This document shows positions 14,474-20,496 of a DNA stretch of 20,496 nucleotides, piece after piece. The DNA is from an uncultured Oscillospiraceae bacterium (GTDB lineage Bacteria > Bacillota > Clostridia > Oscillospirales > Acutalibacteraceae): positions 1 to 20,496 of the forward strand of contig UQOE01000032.1 of assembly GCA_900542575.1 (NCBI GenBank), in the 5' to 3' direction. The position numbers and the translations under genes were made by a program. Below the pieces are notes generated by a model. It saw only the letters and a program-made list of their open reading frames with translations, had not been told where the DNA came from and did not search any database. Every line of letters starts with the position of its first letter. Position 1 is the stretch's first letter.

Positions 14474-14623
14474 TGCAGCTTAACATGGGGAAACATTTTC
14501 CCCGCCGGAAGCTTCCCCGAAAAAGATACAAAACGGGCGGGGAGAACAGCCATTCTCGCAGCTGCTTCCCCACAAATATGCAAATTCCCGGGTAAGCAGC
14601 CGAAATTTCAGAAGATTTCCCCA
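14474..14623. repeat. Direct repeat copy A (about 150 bp)
   Basis: This stretch aligns with 15855-16002 in the same orientation, with about ten substitutions and two single-base gaps by eye. The central 14491-14592 has only three differences. Each copy contains a CCCCGCC/GGCGGG inverted pair around about 30 bases. The single-base gaps break every reading frame, so it is not a conserved gene. Copy A lies downstream of the C26 gene. Confidence 0.9.
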
Positions 14624-14667
14624 CCTCGACTCATGTGAGCGGATGATCACAGAACTGCAGCGGTGCT

Positions 14668-15777
14668 TTATTTTTCCGCTGCCACAACCAACGCCCGCAG
14701 GAACCGGTTGCAGAGATCATTGTCTACATCAATGGAAGAGGAATCGCCCAGGGCGTCCCGCTCCGGGTGGAATTGAACCGCCAGGGCAAATTTGCTCCCC
14801 TGGTGCTCGAGCCCTTCGACGATGCCGTCGGAGGTCATGGCGACGACGGTCAGGCCGGTGCCCAGCCGCTCCGAATCCACAGCCTGATGATGTGCGGTCG
14901 CCGCAATTGGGATGTTCGTGCCGCCGACGATGGATTCCAGCCATTTGGATCCCGGCAGGACCTTGACGTTCTCCTTATATTTCGTGCCGCCATTGTGGAT
15001 CAGCCCATCCACATAGACGCGCCGGTGGTGGTCGGTCAGGGAGATCGGGCCGCCCGCAAGTCCGGTGACCCGTCCCGCTGAAATTTCACCGTTCTCTACC
15101 TTTTTGCCCAGATAGGTCGGAATATCCTGAATCAGCCCACCGCCCAGGGCGACGTTCATAACCTGTGATCCACGGCAGACCGCAAACAGCGGCTTGTCCA
15201 GCGCAATCGCCTCCTGCATGAGCGCAATGTCCGACGTATCGCGGACGTCATTCCAGAACTGCGATCCATTCATCTCCGGCAGCTCGCCGTACCGCAACGG
15301 GTTGATGTCTTCGCCGCCGGCGAAAAAGATCCCGTCCAGGCCATTCAGCACGGCTTCCGCCTGCTCTTTCGTCGCCACCATGGAGATGAATTGCGGATTC
15401 GCCCCGTTGCGCCGGAACGCCTCCGCTATATTTTGGAAGCTCTTGTCCACTGCGTAAAGCCGATACGTAATGCCGATGACCGGCCGCTCCTTCACCGAGG
15501 CCACCTGAATCTTTTCGACGTTTCCCGCGTGGTCCAGCGTCAGATCGGCGGTCACCGCCTTCTCCTCCGCCTCGCGATTCAGATCCTGCACCGACGCACT
15601 GCCGCTAATTTCCGCACTCTTTGCGAGCGGCGCCTCGTGCACCACGTTATAACCAACCGTGTCGCCAACTTTGTAAAGCAGAGCATCCTTGATGGTTGTC
15701 TCCGCCGCACTGGCCGAAATCGGCATCAGGCACAGCAGCATAACCAGCGCAAGCAATGTTGAGGTCAGTTTCTTCAT
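14668..15777 (-). CDS. Secreted peptidase C26 / gamma-glutamyl hydrolase-like protein
   Basis: A 369-residue protein with a clear Sec signal peptide (two Lys, a hydrophobic core of about 15 residues, then SASA-AE; cleavage near residue 24-25, no lipobox). A segment to about residue 95 of unknown fold follows, then a class-I glutamine amidotransferase-like domain of the PuuD/C26 type. The nucleophile is Cys201 (AVCRGSQVMNVALGGG), with His337 and Glu339 (QFHPE) completing the triad; FFAGGEDINP is at 151-160. PuuD relatives hydrolyse gamma-glutamyl amides and are normally cytoplasmic, so export is unusual and suggests action on external gamma-glutamyl peptides or wall material. The start has AAAGGAG upstream, and a small hairpin (15795-15826) lies in the leader. 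The gene is flanked by direct repeats A and B. Confidence 0.92.
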   Translation of the reverse strand: MKKLTSTLLALVMLLCLMPISASAAETTIKDALLYKVGDTVGYNVVHEAPLAKSAEISGSASVQDLNREAEEKAVTADLTLDHAGNVEKIQVASVKERPVIGITYRLYAVDKSFQNIAEAFRRNGANPQFISMVATKEQAEAVLNGLDGIFFAGGEDINPLRYGELPEMNGSQFWNDVRDTSDIALMQEAIALDKPLFAVCRGSQVMNVALGGGLIQDIPTYLGKKVENGEISAGRVTGLAGGPISLTDHHRRVYVDGLIHNGGTKYKENVKVLPGSKWLESIVGGTNIPIAATAHHQAVDSERLGTGLTVVAMTSDGIVEGLEHQGSKFALAVQFHPERDALGDSSSIDVDNDLCNRFLRALVVAAEK

Positions 15778-15854
15778 GTGATTTTCTCCTTTCTGGGGAA
15801 CTTTTCAGGCTTCACAAGTTTTCCCCGCAAATTCGCCTACAAATCTTCAATAGT

Positions 15855-16002
15855 TGCAGCATAACATGGGAAACATTTTCCCCGCCGGAATCTTCCCCGA
15901 AAAAGATACAAAACGGGCGGGTAGAACAGCCATTCCCGCAGCTGCTTCCCCACAAATATGCAAATTCCCGGGCAAATAGCCGGATTTCATAAGATCTCCC
16001 CA
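15855..16002. repeat. Direct repeat copy B (about 148 bp)
   Basis: Partner of copy A at 14474-14623. It lies upstream of the C26 gene, and its end overlaps the last four codons and stop of the GNAT-Tag gene (15987-16002). Read on the minus strand, both copies keep a GEI(L/F)-stop sequence at this end, so the unit may have arisen by copying the 3' end and downstream region of one gene. Confidence 0.9.
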
Positions 16003-17087
16003 TTCACAAAACACCCCAGCTCATGGGAATTGATGACCCCCACCGCCTGCAGGTAGGAATAGATGGTCACGGAGCCGCAGAATTTCATGCCGCGGCGCTT
16101 CAGGTCATCGGACATGGCGTCCGATATTTCATTGCGGGTTACATCCCCCGGAATCTGCAGCACTTTTCCGTCCGTATAAGACCAAAGATACGCGTCAAAA
16201 GATCCACACTCTTGTACAATTGTGCGGAAAATGCGGCTGTTTCCAATGCTCGCCTCAATTTTAGGACGGCTTCGGATGATACCAGCGTCCGACATCAGCC
16301 GCTCAACGTCCTCTTCTCCGTATGCGCAGACTTTTTCCAGATCGAACCCATCGTAGGCGCGGCGAAAGTTTTCGCGCTTGTGGAGCAGCGTCCGCCAGGA
16401 GAGACCGGCCTGGAACAGCTCCAGTACAAACATCTCGTAGAGCTTTGCGTCGTCGTGCACCGGGCGGCCCCACTCCTCGTCGTGGTACTGGAGATACAGC
16501 GGATCGCCCAGGAAGGCGTACTGGCAGCGGGGGCGCGGATCCGGATAGAGCATCGGCGGAATTTCCGTGTTGACCCTGCAGATGCGCCGCTTCAGCAGCG
16601 TGCGAAAGTTTTCGACGTCCAGCGGACCGCGGCTCATAACCTGGAAATAGACGCCGCCGCGGAAACGGGTGTACCACTCGTTCAGCTGCAGTCCATTGCG
16701 CTCGTAAAACGCAACTCTCTTGCGCCTCTGCTCCGGGTTCGGAGCGTCCGGCTCCTCCGGCGGCTCCAGATCCAGTACCAGCTGGCGCGGGGCATATTTA
16801 TCTGCAAATGCCTGCAGCGCAGCAGAACCGCATCCCTGCCCGCGCAGCTCCGGTGCAATGCAGAAGTGGCTCAGGTAGATACAGTTCTTGTCAAAAATCG
16901 TGTTGCCGTAGCCGATGAGCGAAGCGTCGGCGTAGATACCCAGCAGATCGCTCCCGGGGAGAGTACCCATCTGCAGCAGGGTCTCCGTGGTCAGGAGCTC
17001 CGAGGCCGGGAAGGAGGCCCGGTTGATGCGGTCCAGCTCCGGGAGATCCGGGCTTGCGGCGTCGATTTTCTTCAGCGTAAGATTCAA
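15987..17087 (-). CDS. GNAT acetyltransferase fused to DNA-3-methyladenine glycosylase I (Tag)
   Basis: A 366-residue fusion. Residues 1-155 form a GNAT domain (acetyl-CoA loop RGQGCG at 82-87, preceded by the HFCIAPE strand). Residues 185-366 form a Tag domain, which excises N3-methyladenine from alkylated DNA. Tag features are complete: zinc ligands Cys188, His202, His355 and Cys359, catalytic Glu223 in the LELFQAGLSW block with Trp231, and EEDVERLMSDAGIIRSRPKIEA. E. coli Tag is about 187 residues and stands alone. The start is TTG 17087, with GGAGG 7 bases upstream; its TTGA overlaps the TGA stop of the phosphatase gene, so translation is coupled. The last codons lie in repeat B. The GNAT substrate is unknown. 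Confidence 0.9.
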   Translation of the reverse strand: MNLTLKKIDAASPDLPELDRINRASFPASELLTTETLLQMGTLPGSDLLGIYADASLIGYGNTIFDKNCIYLSHFCIAPELRGQGCGSAALQAFADKYAPRQLVLDLEPPEEPDAPNPEQRRKRVAFYERNGLQLNEWYTRFRGGVYFQVMSRGPLDVENFRTLLKRRICRVNTEIPPMLYPDPRPRCQYAFLGDPLYLQYHDEEWGRPVHDDAKLYEMFVLELFQAGLSWRTLLHKRENFRRAYDGFDLEKVCAYGEEDVERLMSDAGIIRSRPKIEASIGNSRIFRTIVQECGSFDAYLWSYTDGKVLQIPGDVTRNEISDAMSDDLKRRGMKFCGSVTIYSYLQAVGVINSHELGCFVNGEIL

Positions 17088-17542
17088 TTTCGTTCCTCCA
17101 GATATCGGAACAGACCCTGACACCCCTCTTCCACATCTGCCCAGGTCTGGGTGAAGTTGCCCGTAAACCAGGGGTCCGCCACCTCGCCGGGGCGGTCCGT
17201 GTAATCCAGGAGAAGGGAGATCTTCCCCTCCGGATCTCCGCCGCAGATGCGCGGCATATAATAGAGATTCTCATGGTCCATTCCAATTAAATAATCGTAA
17301 TAAGAATAGTCGGCCCGGGTCATCTGCCGCGCATGGTGGCCTTCGCAGGCGATGCCATGGCGGCGCAGCTCCCGGCGGGCCGGCGGGTAGACCGGGTTTC
17401 CGATCTCCTCCGTGCAGGTAGCGGCGGACGCAATTTCGTAGGCGTCCTCCCGCCCCATCCTGCATACCAGATCTTTCATATAATACTCTGCCATGGGCGA
17501 TCTGCAGATATTCCCATGGCAGACGAATAAAATCTTGGTCAC
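17084..17542 (-). CDS. Low-molecular-weight protein tyrosine phosphatase
   Basis: A 152-residue cytoplasmic phosphatase. The P-loop CHGNICRS holds nucleophile Cys8 and Arg14 (CX5R), and the general acid is Asp123 in DPWFTG. The YDYLIGMD block near residues 82-89 is typical. Start GTG 17542 with AGGGGGC about 8 bases upstream. In Firmicutes such enzymes counter tyrosine or arginine kinases; which applies here cannot be said. It is the first gene of a pair with the GNAT-Tag fusion, the stop and start codons overlapping, so the two are made together. Confidence 0.94.
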   Translation of the reverse strand: MTKILFVCHGNICRSPMAEYYMKDLVCRMGREDAYEIASAATCTEEIGNPVYPPARRELRRHGIACEGHHARQMTRADYSYYDYLIGMDHENLYYMPRICGGDPEGKISLLLDYTDRPGEVADPWFTGNFTQTWADVEEGCQGLFRYLEERN

Positions 17543-17579
17543 GGACAGCGCCCCCTGTTTTCATTCATGTAAGTATCAT

Positions 17580-17588
17580 ATCATACCA
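17580..17588 (-). promoter_or_regulatory. Extended -10 element of the phosphatase/GNAT-Tag operon
   Basis: The minus strand reads TGGTATGAT, followed by a second overlapping TATGAT-like box, about 38 bases before the GTG start. No convincing -35 element is visible. Confidence 0.4.
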
Positions 17589-17654
17589 TGCAATTTTTCA
17601 TACAAATTCCGCACAGTTGTTCTATTGAAAAATTATACGCGTCTAGGAATTCAT

Positions 17655-18491
17655 ATGGATTTTAGTGCCCTGGCACTGGTCATCAGCCCCAAAACCGGCG
17701 AAGAGATGAGCATTGCCAGTCTTGCGGTCCCCGCAGGCGTCCCGCTGTACGATATTCTGACCATCGTCAGCGGCGTCTTCTGGACCATTGCTTACATCTG
17801 GATCATCTACCGCGGTTTCAAGGACAAGACCTGCGGCATGCCGCTCATGGTTCTCGGCCTGAACTGGTCGTGGGAGTTCATTTTCTGCTTCCTGGGCTCG
17901 CCGATCGTCCCCGCCGGCAGCATGCTCGACTTAACCGCGCAGACCACCGTCCAACGCATTATGGACGGCATGTGGTTCGTCTTCGACTGCGTCATCCTGT
18001 ACCTGAAGTTCAAGTACGGCCGGGAGGAGTACAAGTCTTCCATGCCCCACGCGCCAGATAAGTTCTACTACCCGTACCTCGTGGTCATTATCTTAATCTC
18101 GTTCGGATGCGTCCTGTTCAGCATCAACGAGTGGCAGGATCACAACGGCGTTTATGCGGCGTACATCCAGAACATCTTCATCTCGGCAACCTTCATTTCC
18201 ATGCTGTTCCGCCGCGGCAATTCCAGAGGACAGTCCATGGGCATCGCCATCTGCAAGTGGCTCGGCACGCTGGCCCCGTCCCTGATGGGCGCCCTCGTCA
18301 TGTACCGGGAGTACGGCGCCAACTGGTCCATCTTTGTCGATTTCCAGTTCATGCCCCTGATGAAATTCCTCATCGAGTGCTGCTTCCTCTTCGACGTCAT
18401 CTACATCATAGCCCTCTACTATGTCATGAAGCACGTCGAGCACCTCAACCCCTGGACCCGCAGGCCCCTCCCCGCGAGCGATCCAGCCTAA
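17655..18491 (+). CDS. PaxB/Pyr4-like transmembrane terpene cyclase homologue
   Basis: A 278-residue membrane protein with about seven hydrophobic segments. It lines up along its length with fungal indole-diterpene cyclase PaxB and meroterpenoid cyclase Pyr4 as I remember them: FKDKTCGMPLMVLGLNWSWE (residues 55-74) matches FKERTYGM...IAWE, RRGNSRGQS (186-194) matches GRGSTRGAS, and FDVIYIIALYYVMKH (246-260) matches VDGSYGICYWYVRRH. Both acids shown to matter in Pyr4 (Glu63, Asp218) have counterparts, Glu74 and Asp247. These enzymes protonate epoxidised or plain prenyl chains to start cyclisation within the membrane. I start at ATG 17655 (weak AGGA upstream, residue 1 just before the first segment); the frame is open further up. 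No prenyltransferase or monooxygenase gene is near. Another, non-cyclase role is possible. Confidence 0.75.
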   Translation: MDFSALALVISPKTGEEMSIASLAVPAGVPLYDILTIVSGVFWTIAYIWIIYRGFKDKTCGMPLMVLGLNWSWEFIFCFLGSPIVPAGSMLDLTAQTTVQRIMDGMWFVFDCVILYLKFKYGREEYKSSMPHAPDKFYYPYLVVIILISFGCVLFSINEWQDHNGVYAAYIQNIFISATFISMLFRRGNSRGQSMGIAICKWLGTLAPSLMGALVMYREYGANWSIFVDFQFMPLMKFLIECCFLFDVIYIIALYYVMKHVEHLNPWTRRPLPASDPA

Positions 18492-18540
18492 GACCCCAAA
18501 GACAAACCTTCCCATAAAACATATGCTCCAAAGCAAGCGG

Positions 18541-18565
18541 GAACCGCGCCCTGAGGGCGCGGTTC
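18541..18565. terminator. Hairpin terminator between the cyclase-like gene and the convergent GmrSD-like gene
   Basis: An 11-bp perfect stem (GAACCGCGCCC with GGGCGCGGTTC) with a 3-nt loop is extended by AGCAA/TTGCT after a short bulge. The T tract is poor on the plus strand. Its position between convergent genes supports a terminator role for the 18491 gene. Confidence 0.65.
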
Positions 18566-18574
18566 TTGCTGTTA

Positions 18575-20496
18575 TCATAGAGATTGCAATATTGGAACAA
18601 AAACATCCGCAAACTTTCTGCTCCATTTGGAATGGAATTTGGCCATGATGGGCCAATCTTGTTCATTTATAATACTGACGCCTGCTAATGAATATGCAAT
18701 AACGGAGGCTTTCTGGTGATCTCCGCGTTCCCACTCCAATGGTATGCCGACAGTCCTCTCAATTTCTGACTGGCGTTGTTTAAAAGCATCAAACAGTCTT
18801 TTGTTCTCTGCAGGATTGGATTTTCCGAGATACAACCGGACGCGTGCGCCATAATTACTGGCCGAGCAGGAGATACTGCACCCGCTCACTGAAAAATGCC
18901 CTTCCACATAATTGGTCTGCGATGGAATATTACAATTGTCGAAATAGCCATTCTCTGCATTAGCTTCTTTCAGGAGCGGCAAAGCATAACTCCAATATTT
19001 CTTCCGATAGAGAAACCGATTGTACTCTGCTTTCTCGTCCTGTTTTGCATCTCGAAGATAAAATACCAGGTCTGAGAGATCCTTATGATACAAATGGAAC
19101 AGCCTTCGTAAGATGGAAATTTTCATCATCGTGCTGGTGTTTTTCTCAACATAGATGTGCGAATCTATTTTGAGCGGTTCCCGAACACCCGAAGGCTCCT
19201 TACTGAAGAACCTATTCAAATGCTCGATATCTGCTGCACCATATACCAATTCAGACAAACGGGACTTGTCCTCGTCATGCAGAAATTTGACAACTTTTTC
19301 AAACATATCCGCCCAGCTGACAACCGGTGTTTCGATGTTTTGATATCGATATTTCAAAATATCCCGGCCGGTCAAATCTGCCGTTTCGTCGTCTAATGCA
19401 CAAGAATCGTATTCCCGCTCTACCGGAACATACGAGGTCTCGGGGGTTGGCCAAATTTCATTCACTGCGCGCGCCACCATCTCATCGCTGCGTTCCTGCA
19501 GCTCGGCTTCTCCCCATCTCTCTTTTGCAGCAATCCGCTGATTCATTCTCAGACCGCTCTTGCGGTAGCCCTTTTCCCCGTCCCGCTTTTCCTGGAAGGC
19601 CGCATTGCTCATATTGGAGTTATAAGCAGTGAGTGTCAGATTTCCCAGACGATGCAGCCATGTATCGTGAATCTCCTCCGCATCTGGGCCGAGTTCCTGC
19701 ACCCAGGCTGGAGTCAGATGCTGCGGCATAATGTGCTCAATGGAATAAGTTCCATTTTCCAAATGGGTATAGACGTCTTTGGTTTCCAGAGTTCCGAAGT
19801 TTTCAAAGCGCTCAAACAGATAAGCTTTGTATTTTCCCTGCATTTGGTAAACAGCCTTGTTTGCCAAGGCCTGTCCAAACTCTTCGTCATCCGGGAAACG
19901 ACTGCTGTCTCGTTTGGAAAACAGAACGTAAATAAAGTGGTCTACATACTGCTCTGTATCTTTGTCAAGACGCAGCGTTTCATTATTCAAGGTCAGGAAT
20001 ACTTTGTTCAGTGCATTGGAAGGCGCTTCGCAGATATTTCGGCGGAACAGATAGCTTTCCGTAATAAGGAAAATCTTTGTCACATCTTCCACCGAAAGTT
20101 TTCCATCCTGATTCCGCCGCAGCACCTCCAGGAAAAACGGTTCGCTTACTGTTATCTCCAAACGTTTCATTCGCCACAGACAGTCATCTAATATATGGCT
20201 GGGCAGTCCACTAACGCCCGTCTTAAGCTTTTGAAACAGCCGTGCATAGAGAAGCATGTCTTTCAGCAGAGTCTGCAGTTCAACCTGGTTCAATTCTACA
20301 TATTGTTTGAAAACCTGGTAGACATTCCGGATAGCCGGTGTCTTCTGCTGTTTTATACTGAGATAGTCACGTACAAACTGGCTTAGTTCATCGCCTGTGC
20401 AGTTTTCAATTTTCTGCCAATATTTCGAATAATATTCATTCCGCAAATTGCAATAACAAGTTGGACACCCTCCGCTAGACAGCAGTCTGGTAGATA
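18575..20496 (-). CDS. GmrSD-like protein, C-terminal part (DUF262 end, DUF1524 HNH-type, DUF4268); 5' end missing
   Basis: At least 640 residues, open to the window edge. The start of the visible part (YYSKYWQKIE...FVRDYLSIKQ...VYQVFKQY) matches the end of DUF262, the NTP-binding module of GmrS-type proteins, whose N-terminal catalytic motifs are outside the window or lost. Next is a DUF1524 nuclease domain: SIEHIMPQHL and HRLGNLTLTAYNSNMSN give the His-His-Asn pattern of His-Me finger nucleases. The C-terminal 150 residues (YGARVRLYLGK, LEWERGDHQKA) resemble DUF4268, found beside restriction nucleases. Such proteins cut modified phage DNA (type IV restriction, BrxU/GmrSD group). The DNA is visibly less GC-rich than its neighbours, suggesting transfer. 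A TTG at 20446 is a possible late start, but the match to DUF262 argues for a longer protein or a truncated gene. Confidence 0.82.
   Translation of the reverse strand, partial: STRLLSSGGCPTCYCNLRNEYYSKYWQKIENCTGDELSQFVRDYLSIKQQKTPAIRNVYQVFKQYVELNQVELQTLLKDMLLYARLFQKLKTGVSGLPSHILDDCLWRMKRLEITVSEPFFLEVLRRNQDGKLSVEDVTKIFLITESYLFRRNICEAPSNALNKVFLTLNNETLRLDKDTEQYVDHFIYVLFSKRDSSRFPDDEEFGQALANKAVYQMQGKYKAYLFERFENFGTLETKDVYTHLENGTYSIEHIMPQHLTPAWVQELGPDAEEIHDTWLHRLGNLTLTAYNSNMSNAAFQEKRDGEKGYRKSGLRMNQRIAAKERWGEAELQERSDEMVARAVNEIWPTPETSYVPVEREYDSCALDDETADLTGRDILKYRYQNIETPVVSWADMFEKVVKFLHDEDKSRLSELVYGAADIEHLNRFFSKEPSGVREPLKIDSHIYVEKNTSTMMKISILRRLFHLYHKDLSDLVFYLRDAKQDEKAEYNRFLYRKKYWSYALPLLKEANAENGYFDNCNIPSQTNYVEGHFSVSGCSISCSASNYGARVRLYLGKSNPAENKRLFDAFKQRQSEIERTVGIPLEWERGDHQKASVIAYSLAGVSIINEQDWPIMAKFHSKWSRKFADVFVPILQSL

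Noticed and set aside
14339..14638. Short frames inside direct repeats A and B (also 15756-15992 and both minus strands)
   Set aside because: The two repeat copies differ by single-base gaps that shift every frame, so the translated products do not correspond; non-coding repeat.
17493..17654. N-terminal extension of the cyclase-like membrane protein
   Set aside because: The frame is open upstream to 17493 but would overlap the divergent phosphatase start and its promoter; ATG 17655 fits the first hydrophobic segment and family length.

Overview
The window looks like a chromosomal segment of an anaerobic, GC-rich Firmicute, probably class Clostridia. The signs are strong AGGAGG-type ribosome binding sites, GTG and TTG starts, Gram-positive style promoters, short intergenic hairpin terminators, and oxidoreductases that carry iron-sulfur clusters and look built for ferredoxin- or NAD-linked electron flow. 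No rRNA, tRNA, CRISPR array or recognisable transposase gene was found. The taxonomic placement is inference.

Layout. (1) 1-950: gpmA on the minus strand with its terminator, plus the terminator of a plus-strand gene lying outside the window. (2) 1119-8590: a plus-strand catabolic cluster. It starts with an HcnABC/sarcosine-oxidase-like dehydrogenase in four genes: a [2Fe-2S] protein, an FAD/NAD oxidoreductase with a ferredoxin tail, a BFD-like [2Fe-2S] protein and a DAO-family FAD subunit. Then come an ammonium transporter, a P-II protein without the canonical T-loop Tyr51, an ornithine-cyclodeaminase/mu-crystallin homologue of the family usually annotated 'tyramine oxidase subunit B', and an iron alcohol dehydrogenase. 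My reading is oxidative deamination of an amine or amino acid, with ammonium handled by Amt/P-II and the carbonyl product reduced by the alcohol dehydrogenase. (3) 8750-11534, minus strand: an APC amino-acid/amine permease, an AraC-type regulator and a small unknown gene, probably the uptake and control arm of the same system. Three leaders (before the oxidoreductase operon, before amt, before the permease) share the decamer GCAAWGGKGC. In each it forms the 5' arm of a terminator hairpin, which suggests one common attenuation mechanism.

(4) 11685-14282: small housekeeping or accessory genes. These are a Dabb-domain protein, a PflA-like radical SAM protein (its 3' end is the last unit of a 30-bp tandem repeat), a DUF3783 protein and a Frm2-like nitroreductase. 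(5) 14283-17542, minus strand: a secreted class-I glutamine-amidotransferase-like (peptidase C26) hydrolase lies between two direct repeats of about 150 bp. Upstream of it are a rare GNAT acetyltransferase-Tag glycosylase fusion and a low-molecular-weight protein tyrosine phosphatase that overlaps it. The 385-base gap 14283-14667 holds the nitroreductase promoter, a hairpin and repeat copy A; I see no gene in it.

(6) 17655-18491, plus strand: a multi-spanning membrane protein that closely resembles the fungal PaxB/Pyr4 transmembrane terpene cyclases, including both catalytic acidic residues. This is the most surprising gene here. (7) 18575 to the window end, minus strand: the C-terminal part of a GmrSD-like (DUF262/DUF1524/DUF4268) restriction or anti-phage protein in visibly less GC-rich DNA, cut by the window edge and possibly interrupted just before it.
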